Part shown: positions 1 to 12,100 of the stretch, piece by piece
Position numbering within the stretch: the first letter of the stretch is position 1
Layout: every line of letters begins with the position of its first letter
Assembly: GCF_047675955.1 (NCBI RefSeq)
Contig: NC_132912.1
Location: 18,760,500 to 18,824,499, forward strand
Direction: 5' to 3'
Length of the DNA stretch: 64,000 nt
From: Chlorocebus sabaeus
Lineage: Eukaryota > Chordata > Mammalia > Primates > Cercopithecidae
The notes under the pieces: generated by a model
The model's database searches: none
Seen by the model: only the letters and a program-made list of their open reading frames with translations
What the model was told of the DNA's origin: nothing
Made by a program: the position numbers and the translations under genes

Positions 1-61
1 GCTACAGGCCTTCCATGGCTCGTCTCCCAATCAATTCTTTTCAGAATTAAGAATCACGACA

Positions 62-259
62 GGGGCCCGGGCGCGGTGGCTCAACGCCTGTAATCCCACC
101 ACTTTGGGAAGTCGAGGCAGGAAGATTGCTTGAGCCCAGGAGATTGAAACCCCCTGGGCAACACAGCCCTACCTCGTCTGCAATCCATCAATCAATGAGT
201 ACATAAATGAATAAGCCAATTAATGAATACGTGAATGAATAGATGAATAAATGAATGAA
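62..259 (+). mobile_element. Alu left monomer (FLAM-like) with AATGA-type tail
   Basis: A GGCGCGGTGGCTCA head followed by a single arm, then a degenerate tail of AATGA/AATAA units. It is flanked by the duplication AAGAATCACGACAG (48-61) and AAGAATCACGGCAG (260-273). Confidence 0.85.
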
Positions 260-559
260 AAAGAATCACGGCAGAACTCCTAACCCCTAGCACGCCTGCC
301 TAGAGGAACAGGAAGAAGTCAAGAAAGAAACACTCTTCACTTCTGTGAATTTTCTAAGGGCAACAAACGGCGGCTGCTCAATTAGAGAACCTATGGTCTT
401 TTCTGGCTTTAGAGGTCAGGTCCGCAGCTGCTAGCAGCAGAGAGACTCAAATCAAAGAGGAGTCCCACAAACGCTTTGAAGGTTGACATCAGAGGGAGCA
501 CGCACCGAGGGAAACTCCCCACCTCCCTATGATACCGCAAATTCCCAGTCGCTGGCAGT

Positions 560-1200
560 TTGGGGTTCTCCCACCGGAAGTGAAACCGAAGAAAACGCCA
601 CGTCGAAGGCGTGTGTTGCCGTAAGCGCGCCGACGTCACGCGCCTAGCTTCCGGCGATGGGTGGCCCTGGGATCGGGAGGGGAGGCGGGGTGGAGGCGGG
701 GCTTGGGGTTGAGAGAGGCTGTGGTGGGTAGGTGGGTTCAGACCGAGGGGACTACGGGTCGGCGTTGGGCTCAGTGGGCTCGAAACAAAGGGCTATCCGG
801 TGGGGACTCGCCGCGGCGCTTTTTGACGGGTCAGGTCGAGGTTTCTCGGCCTAGCAGTGCCCTCGCTGCGCGATCTCAGGCGGGTTCTCCTCGGCTCCCT
901 GCAGCCCGTGCCGCGGTGGGGGGCCCGGCGCAGCGGCACCTGCTGCCAAGGGACCCCGCGGCCCGCCCCGGTGCTCATGATGGGGCTGATCTTCGCCAAA
1001 CTGTGGAGCCTCTTCTGTAACCAAGGTGAGAAGGATGGAGCTGCGCGGCGGCTCGAATCCGAGGCGGAGGGTCCGGCCGCCGATGGGGACACCGGAGGCA
1101 GGGGACAGAGCGTTCGGAGAAGCGGAGGAGGAAGGGACTTAGGCCAGGGGGCGGGCAGAAACTCTGTGTTTTAGACCTGGAGAACGTACGGGAGAGACCT
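560..1200 (+). promoter_or_regulatory. ARL5B: CpG island promoter and 5' UTR of ARL5B
   Basis: CpG-rich sequence surrounds the first coding exon. Visible motifs are an ETS site ACCGGAAGTG (573-582), a CRE-like CGACGTCA (631-638), a second, reversed ETS-type core CTTCCGG (648-654) and two GC boxes GAGGCGGGG (682-690 and 693-701, spaced 11 bp). No TATA box is evident, which fits a dispersed housekeeping-type start. The transcription start cannot be fixed from sequence alone. An ATG at 657 opens a 24-codon frame closed by TAG at 729-731; it would be an upstream ORF only if transcription starts 5' of it. Confidence 0.8.
980..1025 (+). CDS. ARL5B: ARL5B coding exon 1
   Basis: Encodes [15 protein letters not shown] and the first base of Glu16: the myristoylation site and the membrane-binding N-terminal helix. 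The donor is AAG|GTGAGA at 1026. The exon ends in phase 1. Confidence 0.96.
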
Positions 1201-4200
1201 GACGTGTGGGAGAAACAGGGAGGCAGAAGAGAAGGCATTTGGTGTCCCAGAATCCAAACTGAGACTGTTTGGATATTGGCGAAGTAAAGCGGGATACAGC
1301 TAATGATGCCCGGAGGCGTATGGAGGGCCTTTCCCGTCGTTATTGAAGCGTACTTGTGTATCTATGTGTAGCCCCCAGGATAAGTGTCCGGCCAAAAACC
1401 TAAAACTTTTTTTAAAAAATACTGTTGGTGCTTTGTTTTCCCGCCCTGCCCTTTGAGCCGTAAGCCAGTGCACTTTCACTCTGATTTCTTCCCCTTTCTT
1501 CTAGGATTTGGGAGTGAGTTGTCCTATTCAGATACACGAGTTTTCCAGCATCTTCATTCTAAACTTTTTTTTTTTTTAAGGCATTCAGAAACTAAATGCT
1601 TTTCTGTTTTGTGTAAGACGTTACGTGTCCGTAATTAGTCTAGAACAGGTAATGAGACACCTGGAAGTGGCAGGTCCAAAGGGCCGAGAAGTTGCAAAAC
1701 CTGTTCTGAGTCAGAATGAGATGTGATGTCTTTTGAAGAGAGAAAACGCCCAGACCAAAAAAGGGGCCGACGATAAGAAGTTTTAGGCGTCCTTTAAACA
1801 GAATGGTTCCTTAGTAATCGAAACCAATTTTGAAAATCAGCTCGTTTCATTTTACCTTTAAAAGCCGGACATAATTAAGAAGGCAGTTTTATTTCTTTTT
1901 ATGTTGGTACCAATGTGTTACTGCTAATGTAGGTATCTAATCTTTTTCTGGATTTAAGAAGTTGTGGAGGTAATGGAATGGCTTTAGTTGACTTGTTCTG
2001 TAGATTGATAAGAACACTAAAATAGTCTTTTTCAAGGTTATAAATATAGATTCAGGCACCCACATGTGTATATATGTATATGCCTGTATCCAGTAACCAC
2101 AGATAATATTACTTATCAAATGATTTCAAAGTGAGCAGAGCTTCACACTTAGTGGGTATTATCCATACATTTAACATATTTTTATTTTATTTTATTTTAT
2201 TTTTTTTGAGACAGAGTCTCTCTCTGTCGCCCAGTCTTCAGTGCAGTGGTGCGATCTCAGCTCACTGCAACCTCTGCATCCTGGATTCAAGCGATTCTCA
2301 TTCCTCAGCCTCCCGAGAAACTGGGATTACAGGCGCCCGCTACAACGCCCGGCCTATTTTTGTATCTTTAGTAGAGATGGGGTTTCGCCATGTAGGCCAG
2401 GCTGGTCTCGAACTTCTGACCTCAGGTGATTTACCGGCCTCGACCTCCCAAAGTGCTGGAATTACAGGTGTGAGCCACCGCGGCCGGCTGTAAAGCAGCA
2501 TTTTAAGACGTGCTTAAAGGTGTAAAGATTAATACAAAAGTCACCAGTTTTCTCTTTCCCCTGAGCTGGAGAATTGAAACATTACCAAAGTTGTTGGTTT
2601 TCCCTGTATATCCTTTCCCATTTTCCTTTCGCCCTTTCTGTTACATGGCTGCGCTCATTTTTCGTTGGAGGCGTCCTTACTCAGACTAGAGGGAATAAAA
2701 GATATAAGGGGAAAATTTAGAAGATGATGAAAGACATTCAGTGGCTCCCTTTATAATCACATAATTGTTCAGGCCTCCTAAATCTCCATTTCTACTTAGA
2801 ATTTTTCTTTTTCCTCTAACTTTCCTGTTGGAAAATTTAGAACCAGTGATTATTCAGTTATTTTATTCTTATTCATACAGCCATAGGCCAATCTTCAGAG
2901 TTTAACATAGGAGGTACAAAATTAAAGAAGAAAGATGTCTTCCTGGCAAAGTACTCAAACATCAATAAACGAGACAAACATGAAAAAAAAATGCAGTGTG
3001 GTAAATTATTTAACAGATATGTGTAAAAATATAACGTTGGCTGCAGCATAAGGTATACTTGGACTGTAATGTAAAGATGACTAGGAATTTGGGTGGCATG
3101 CTAGACAGACCGAGTAGAAGGGACATGTTATTCTAGGCAGAAGGACTAATATGCAAAAGGGAGAGGAATGAGCTAGTTTGGTACTTTTAGGGAAGCTGAA
3201 AATAGTTGAGCTTGGCTGTGTGTTAGTTTGCTTGCGAGGAGTGAAGAGGAGATGAAATTGGAAAGACAGCCAGGAGAACCTTATCACAGAGGGCCTCCAG
3301 TGTTGACTAGGACATTAAACTATCTAGAGCAAGGAATGGGACTCATTGAAGAGTTTAATCCACAGATGTCTCTTAGCCTATATTTTTGTTTTCTGAGTCA
3401 ACAAATTTAACTACCAATCTCAGCATTTTCCATTTTTGTCACTCTATATACCTATTTCAGTGGAATTAGATGTATTAGAATAACAGGCTGAAAGCCCCAC
3501 CTCACACCAGCTAAATCAGAATGGGGTGAGGTGGCCTGGGCATCAGTGCCAAGGTAAATCGAATGTGCAGCCAGTGTTAAGAACTACTGATCTTACTTTA
3601 TGTACTCCTTTCCCTTGTCTTTCTTCCAATATTTCCACATTCTCATCTTTTTTTTTTCTGTAGCATTTTAGAGTCTCATGCATCTTATAAATTAGATACC
3701 TTTCTATGAACAAGTATACTAAAGCATATGTTGTCTAAGTAAAGCAATCTAAAAGTACATTAATTCCTGCAATTTTGTCTTGTTTAAACTAGAAGACTGT
3801 TTACTTCGACAGTTATTATTCAAGGAAATAATTTCAAAATCTGATTATCTTTGCAAACATTTTATGTATCAGTGTAGTTCTATGCAATACGTATGTGTGT
3901 ATGATAGCTCACCTCTAAAGTTTTGCATTGTTTTTAAATTTCTTTTGAACTTTCGTAAGTATAGTCTTTTTCTCTCAGTGTTATGACTGTACAAATCTGT
4001 CATCAGTTATTTCTTTTTTTGTTACTTGTTTGTTTCTAAATGAGATGGAGTCTCGCTCTGTCACCCAGGCTGGAGTTAAGTGGTGCCATCTCGGCCCACT
4101 GCAACCTCCACCTCCCGGGTTCAAGCAGTTCTCCTGCCTCAGCCTCCTGAGTAGCTGGGATTACAGGAGCACACCCCCACTCCGGCTAATTTTTGTATTT

Positions 4201-6061
4201 TTAGTGGAGATGGGGTTTCACCATGTTTTTCAGGCTGGTCTTGAACTCCTGACCTCGGGTAATCCGCCTGCCTTGGCCTCCCAAAGTGCTGGGATTACAG
4301 ACATGAGCCACTATTCCTGGCCTAGTTATGTCTTTAAATTTTATTTATTTATTTATTTATTTATTTTTGAGATGGAGCCTCACTCTGTCACCCAGGCTGG
4401 AGTACAGTGGTGTGATCTCAGCTCACTGCCACCTCTGCCTCCCTAGTTCAAGCAATTCTCCTGCTTCAGCCTTTGGAGTAGGTAGAATTACAGGGACCTG
4501 CCACCATGCCTGGCTAATTTTGGTATTTTTAGTAGAGACGGGTTTCACCATGTTGGCCAGACTGGCCTCGAACTACTGACCTCAGGTGATCTGCTCATCT
4601 CGGCTTCCCAAAGTGCTAGGATTACAGGCGTGAGCCACTGCACTCCGCCAGTTATTTCTAGTGTTACCCAGAATTAAGAACAAATGAAATACAGTTTTAA
4701 TTGTAGTTCATTTTCAGAACTATGTAACAGTAACATCTTAATTTCATAATTTAATCATTTCTTTCAAATCCATGAATTTCATGTTATTTTGAATACTGGT
4801 TGCCAACTGTGTATGATTGTTGTCCTTTACTTCTGACTGCTCAGATCTCAGATCTCGTGGCTCACATTTCTTCCTTTAGCTTGTTCTGCCTTAACGCTGG
4901 ACTTTAATCTAGTTTTAATCACACCAAACTTAAACGTATCATCTGTCTGCATCCTGTCTTCCAGACCATTCTTTTTTTTTTTTTTTTTTTTTTTGAGATG
5001 GAGTCTTGCTCTGTCACCAGGCTGGAGTGCAGTGGCACGATCTTGGCTCACTGCCACCTCCACCTCCTGGGTTCAAGTGATTCTCCTGCCACAGCCTCCC
5101 GAGTAGCTGGAACTATAGGCACCTGCCACCACGCCTGGCTAATTTTTGTATTTTTAGTAGAAACAGGGTTTCACCATATTGGCCAGCTTGGTGTCAAACT
5201 CCTGACCTTGTGATCCGCCCACCTCGGCCTCCCAAAGTGCTGGGATTACAGGTGTGAGCCACCATGCCCAACCTGGCTTTTTTTTTTTTTTTTTTTTTTA
5301 AGAGATGGGGTCTTACTCTATTGCCCAGTTTGGTCTCAAACTCCTAGATTCAACTGATCACTTCTCCTTGGCCTCCCAAAGTGTTGGAATTACAGGTGCG
5401 AGCCATTGTGCCTGGCCTAAAACATTCTGATTTACTATAACTGATAGTAACAGTAGTGTCTTAACCTAAAATTACTTCACATTGGGACCTGCCTTTCAAA
5501 ATGATGCATTATTGGTGAATTTTACCATCACGGGCCTTCAGTATGGTGTGAAGCATCACAATGCAAAATGTGAAACAAGGAGCAGGATTGTTTGAAAATG
5601 ACCTGGGTATTCACTTGAGTTGCTTCAACAAGGAGCCATCTGGTACTATCCCTCCATTCCTTTCTCCCAGTGGAATTATCTGCCTTCAAGTTTTGCTTAT
5701 CTTTAAACTAGTGGCTTCCTTCTCACCACTGCAGGCGTGTTGTTTTCTCTAGATGCTTGGTAGGTGGAGCTTCTAGCTGTCACCAAAATGTAGAATGCTC
5801 AGTGCCAGGCAGTCCATTTGTTCCTTCACTGATACAAGTTCTTGTACTTTAAGGGATAACAAACAGGGTAATACTTAAAAGATTGGCTTCATTAGAAATT
5901 AGAGGATATGTAGCCAGGCATGATGGCGTGCACCTGTGGTCCCAGCTACTCAGGAGGTTCAGGTAGGCGGATCACTTGAGCCTGGGAGGTCGAGGCTGCA
6001 GTGAGCCTTGATCATGCCACTGCACTCCAACCTGGGCAACAAAGCCAGACCCTGTCTCAAA

Positions 6062-6100
<39 letters not shown>

Positions 6101-9100
6101 GGAGAATTATAGTGGGTTATACTAAGCAGGCAAGTTTTGTTTTGTTTTACAAAGCAGCTTCTACCATAGTGAAAATAGCCCTTCTAGAGGACCATGTCTG
6201 TTTATCCTGCACTGTTATAGGCTGTACCTAGAGTGTGTAGGTCATTAGAAGACCTGCAGGTCTCAAGAACTTAACTTTTCTTGGTCCCTCTTTTTTTAGC
6301 TGATAAAGTTTTACAACTTTAGGAATATGAGCTGATAGTCGATTGTATGACCAGAATGTTGACATTCACCAGAGGTCATCAAGAAGAGTGGGGTTCTGAT
6401 ATGAGATGTGCCCAGTCGTTGCCTTTAAATCAACTGTGTTGTGATTCTGTGGCAACTTCCCTACTTACCCTGTTGATGTTAACTTGTAACTTTTAAAGCA
6501 TTCTTCTGCCTTGGAGAAGGGGATCTTTAGTATACTTGGCATAAGTTAAAATCTAGGAAAGATGGTATCTGGGGTGTTTTCTGTATTCAAAGGACATTGC
6601 AGAATATGTACCGCTTAACAGAATAATTAGATGAACTTTAGCAACCACTTATTAAAAGAGGTGAATATGTAGTGCATGGCACCCAAAGAAGGAAAGAAAT
6701 GAAGAGATTTTCGTTGTACAAAGAGCAGAAACAGAATCTGCTTGAAAGAACTGTAGAAGCCGATTGAAAAATTGTTAAACAATGAGCAATTGCATAAAAA
6801 CTTGAGAGTATACGTTTGTCTTTGTGACAGGTGAAACATTTCCATTTTAAGCTCACATGGGATTTTTAAGTGAGAGGAAGAAACAGATCCTGGTGTCCAT
6901 AGGTGGGAAAACTTACAGATATGAAAACATTTTGATAAAAAGCTAACTTGATTGGTACAGAGCTAAAAAGGTCTGTAAAACAGGCTTTTTAGAAAACTTA
7001 CATTTTAGGTTTTAATTTTTGCCTAGATTAATATTTGGATCTCCTCTCCCCTAAATGCAATATAAGTGACCAACTTTGCTGGTGTTTCCTGCTTACCCAT
7101 CTCCCACATTCTTTTACAAGAGAACTAGACAGAGAATCAATGATAATTGATTGTGTTACTTAACCTGGGTAGCCTTAACATCATAATATTTCTTTCTGTA
7201 TTTTAACAATCTAGTAATAGATACTCAGTGAATGATTCTCCTTAATGAGCTAACTAATAATCATTGTTGAAAGCATGTAATTGCAGTAATGTTAAATGTT
7301 TATGGTTTGCTTTCTTTTTGTAGAACACAAAGTAATTATAGTGGGACTGGATAATGCAGGGAAAACCACCATTCTTTACCAATTGTAAGTATGGGTGTTT
7401 ATTAAACAGTTTTCACTAGTTATTGAAACTAATGTGTTTATAATTAATAAGAGATGCATTATAATAGTGATGGAAAAACTTAAATATGTATTTTTTGTTT
7501 TTTTTTAAATTTTTTAAAATTATTATTATACTTTAAGTTCTAGGGTACATGTGCACAATGTGCAGATTTGTTACTTATGTATACATGTGCCATGTTGGTG
7601 TGCTGTACCCATTAACTCATCTGGTTTTTGTTTTTAATTTTACCAAACACCATCTATAGAAAAGTGAGTGAAATAAACATTTGCTAAACCCTTCACAAAC
7701 ACTTACTGTTTTCTGGCCTTGAAAGAAATTAATGTTAAACTAAAATAAATAAAGCGCATATTAAAGTGCTGGGATGAGGTGATAGAGTGGATTTCACTTA
7801 GTTCTACCCACACTTGGGTTTATGTAAATAAATTGATAGCTCTAGAAAGCCATTGCTACCCTCCTGACTAATAGCTTTGGAATTTTTTAACGTAGCCAGA
7901 CTTGTCAAGTCAAAAGAAATGTGATCACTGCTGAGAATATTGCTGTAGTAGCTTGCAAGAGGGAGAGCCTTGAGACTTTCTGAGAAATCTATTAATACCT
8001 TAGGACATTTTCACAGCTCATCATTTCGCTTGTCAGGGTACCTTCCATTATCCTTTCAGTGCCAATGAAATGATCCTTATTAAGCAATAGAAATGGATCT
8101 ACCAATCACTTTAACAAAATAGTTCTACAATTCTTTGCACCATTGTGTACCCCTTCACACTCATCTTGCATTAGAAGACAGCCCTTTAGCTGAAGAAGCT
8201 GAAGACGCTGAAGGCGTACTTCAGCTCGCCAGAAGTACTTCATTAGCCAGCAATTAACACATTTTTCAACTACTTTGCTAAAAAGCTACTGACAAAGTTT
8301 GTTGTTTCAGAGTTGCGTAACTACTTATTTCTATTGAAAACATTTTCATTCATTGGTGATTATGTGTTTAAATATGAATTCGCTTTTAAACATCACATAT
8401 AAACATTTCAGAAACCTGTCATCTTTGTTGAAATAATTTTACACATGGCTTCAAAAATATACATAAAACGCAAAAGAGAATTGCACGCCTCCTCCAACAC
8501 AGGACTGATGTGTTACCAGCAAGGGCATATTTGTTGAATTAATTGATTAATGTAGCTTTACCAATGGTTATGATAATACAAGAGGTATGAGCATCAGTAT
8601 TCTAAATATATGTATATGTGTGTCTGTGTGTGTGCGCGCGTGTGTGTGTGTATATATATACACACACACACACACACATATATACACACACACGCACACA
8701 CACATATTTGAGACCTAGTTTTGCTCTGTTGCTGAGGCTGGAGTGCAATGGCGTGATCTCCACTCACTGCAACATCCACCTCCCAGGTTCAAGCGGTTCT
8801 CCTGCCTCAGCTTCCTGAGTAGCTGGGATTACAGGCATCCACCACCATACCCTGCAAATTTTTGTATTTTTAGTGGAGACGGTTTCACCATGTTGGTCAG
8901 GATGGTCTCAAATTCTTGACCTCAAGTGATCCACCCAAAGTGCTAGAATTACAGGCGTGAGCCACCACGCCTGGCTTTCTAAATATGTTTATAGTTAATT
9001 TAAATTTTCACTTGCCCATGGTCGTCTTTTTCGGACTACTTTAGATTAAAAAGCCTGAACTAATTGTTGTGGCTAAGTCTCAATTTAGACAGTTTTCTAA

Positions 9101-12100
9101 ATTACGGATAGCCTACTATCCAATATTTTCTCTTTTGCAAGTATTGGTGTCACAGTCGCCTAGAAACTTGCTTTTCAGGATGGGATGGGACATTGGGTCT
9201 TATCTCACCAATAACAGGGCATGGTAGTATTGGAATTTTTGGCCACAGAAATGCAAATTCACACCACACTGTTTCCTTTCTTTTCCATCAAGTTTGCAAT
9301 TCCTCCCATTTTTAAAAAAAAAAAAAAAACATAAAGCAAGTCTTTCTTCTGGAGTTGTTGTCTAGATGTTTATTTGCACAAATGTTCTCCAGGTTTCTAA
9401 TTTTCATGCTAATGATTATCATCATTGGTGCAGAAGGTTCATTGATCTTAAAAATACAGAGATAAAAGTTGCTTCAGATTCTCAAGATTTACAAGAGCTT
9501 TTATGGTATCTTTCAACAGCTTAATGAATGAAGTGGTTCATACTTCTCCCACCATAGGAAGCAATGTTGAAGAAATAGTTGTGAAGAACACTCATTTTCT
9601 TATGTGGGATATTGGTGGTCAGGAGTCTCTGCGATCATCCTGGAACACATATTACTCAAACACAGAGGTATGCTAAGATGAATTTTGAATTTTAATCAAA
9701 AGGTACGAAGAGTAAACCTAGAAAGTAGATAGGCTGGACCTGGGTGTATTGACAGTTGCCTTTTTTGTTGTTGTTGTTGTTGAGGAGTCTTGCTCAGTCG
9801 CCAGGCTGGAGTGCAGTGGCGCGATCTTGGCTCACTGCAGTCTCCGCCTGCTGGATTCAAGCGATTCTCCTGCTTCAGCCTCCCAAGTAGCTGGAATTAC
9901 AGGGGGCGTGCCACCACTCCCAGCTAATTTTTGTATTTTTAGTAGAGACGGGGTTTCACCATATTGGTCAGAATGGTCTTGAACTCCTGATCTTGTGATC
10001 TGCCCTCTTTGGCCTCCCAAAGTGCTGGGATTACAGACTTGAGCCACCGCGGCCGTCCTGACAGTTGCCTTTTAATAAGATCCTTTTTTGTAAGGAATTT
10101 GGGTTTCTGTTTTTTTAAAAAAAATTAAAATTTCATGAATGAGACTTAAGAATTTGGGTTTTCAAATAAAAGAAAAGGCGAATAGAAAGACTGTTTGGAG
10201 CTATTGTTAGTTGAGTGCTTACTGTTTGGCCAGGCTTTCTCTGTTCATCTTCACAAGATTTTAATGTCTCCAGGGTTGGAGAGATCTGACACATGGAGAA
10301 ATTATATAGCTTTCCCCATCATCTCACAACTTTCTAAGAGACCCTGACCGGGAGAGGAATGAATATTTTATTAATTTAAAAATTTCTTATAACATGAACA
10401 TTAAAAATGTTGGTAGGTTTTTTTTTTTTTAGTTAAAAAAAGTGGATTTGCAAATCATCTCTCAAAGTTCTCTGCCGCTTATGAGTTCAGAGCTAACTTG
10501 GGGAACAAACCTGGATATATTCATATTTTATTTCTGCTTTTATTTCTTCTTAGAGGCAGATATTTTTTTAAGACCATTCAGTATAGTTTAGAGAGATTTA
10601 TCCTTGAGAGTATGAGTTCACAATTGCATCCATTTAATTGTTCTTTGCAAAGATGTACACCTAACCAATTATTTTTTCTAAAATGAGACCTTTTTTTTTT
10701 TTTGAGACGGGGTCTCACTTTGCCACCCAGCCTGGAGTGCAGTGGCACGATCTCGGCTCACTGCAAGCTCCGCCTCCCAGGTTCACACCATTCTCCTGCC
10801 TCAGCCTCCTGAGTAGCTGGGACTACAGGTGCCCGCCACCATGCCCGGCTAATTTTTTGTGTTTTTAGTAGAGGTGGGGTGTCACCTGTGTTACCCAGGT
10901 TGGTCTCGATCTCCTGACCTCGTGATCCGCCCACGTCAGCCTCCCAAAGTGCTAGGATTACAGGTGTGAGCCACTGCGCCTGGCCGAGACCTTTTAAAAA
11001 TTGGAGTTGGACCGGGCGCGGTGGCTCAGTCCTGTAATCCCAGCACTCTGGGAGGCCGAGGCGGACGGATCATGAGGTCAGGAGATCGAGGCCATCCTGG
11101 CTAACACAAGTGAAACCCCGTCTCTACTAAAAGTATAAAAAATTAGCCAGGCGTGGTGGGGTGCACTTGTAGTCTGAGCTACTCAGGAGGCTGAGGCAGG
11201 AGAATCACTTGAATCTGGGAGGCAGAGTTTGCAGTGAGCCGAGGTGGCACCACTGCACTCCAGCCTGGGTGACAAAACAAGACTCTGTCTCAAAAAAAAA
11301 AAAAAAATGGAGTTGGAAAGGAGGAGGTAGAAAAGGATGTAATATGAAGAATTTTTGGTGAACAAAGTTGCCTTTTTAAATAAAAAACATGTATTGTTCT
11401 AGATTTATATTATAATAGCATATATGTATATGTGTATATATTCCAATGCAATATGTAAGTAGTAAACGAAGATGGCATATCATAGATACTCAGAATTTGT
11501 GGTAGCACCTAATTATTTTATTGGGTATGCAGAAGATGTTGGTAAGCAAATAGTGTCGTTAAAGGGTAGCTTACATGTTTATACAGTAAAATAATGTTCT
11601 GAAACTAGAATAAGTTAGAAAGTAAGGGAAGGGCCAGCTGCAGTGGCACACTCCTGTAATCTCAGCACATTGGGAGGCCAAGGTGGGCAGATTGCTTGAG
11701 GCCAGGAGTTCAAGACCAGCGTGGCCAACATGGCAAAACCCCATCTCTACTAAAAACAGAAAACTTAGCCAGGCATGGTGGCATGTGCCTGTAGTCCCAG
11801 CTGCTCGAGAGGATGAGGCATGAGAATAGCTTGAACCTGGGAGGCAGAGGTGGCAGTGAGCTGAGATAGCACCACTGCACTCCAGCCTGGGTGACAGAGT
11901 CTCGCTGGCTCTCCAAAAAAAAAAAAAAAGTAAGTAAGGGACAAACGACATTGTAGCATATGATTAATTTAAACATCAGAGCTGTTAGTAGTTCAAAGCT
12001 CACAGTTAACTCCAGCTGTGAAAAGGACAGTTATCATTAATGAATAGGTCAAAGTTGATTCTAGTGAATCCATATGTACTTAAAGTGTTTCAAAAGGGTA

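Noticed and set aside
409..639. Minus-strand frame upstream of ARL5B that could mark a divergent gene
   Set aside because: No splice signals or recognisable protein. A divergent noncoding transcript from the CpG island is possible but cannot be shown.
661..1020. 119-codon frame overlapping exon 1 in another frame
   Set aside because: Begins at a GTG, lies in CpG-island DNA where long frames arise by chance, and has no family resemblance.
2131..2493. Open frames with [33 protein letters not shown] products, repeated through the window
   Set aside because: These are translations of reversed Alu elements, not genes. The same peptide pattern recurs at every minus Alu.
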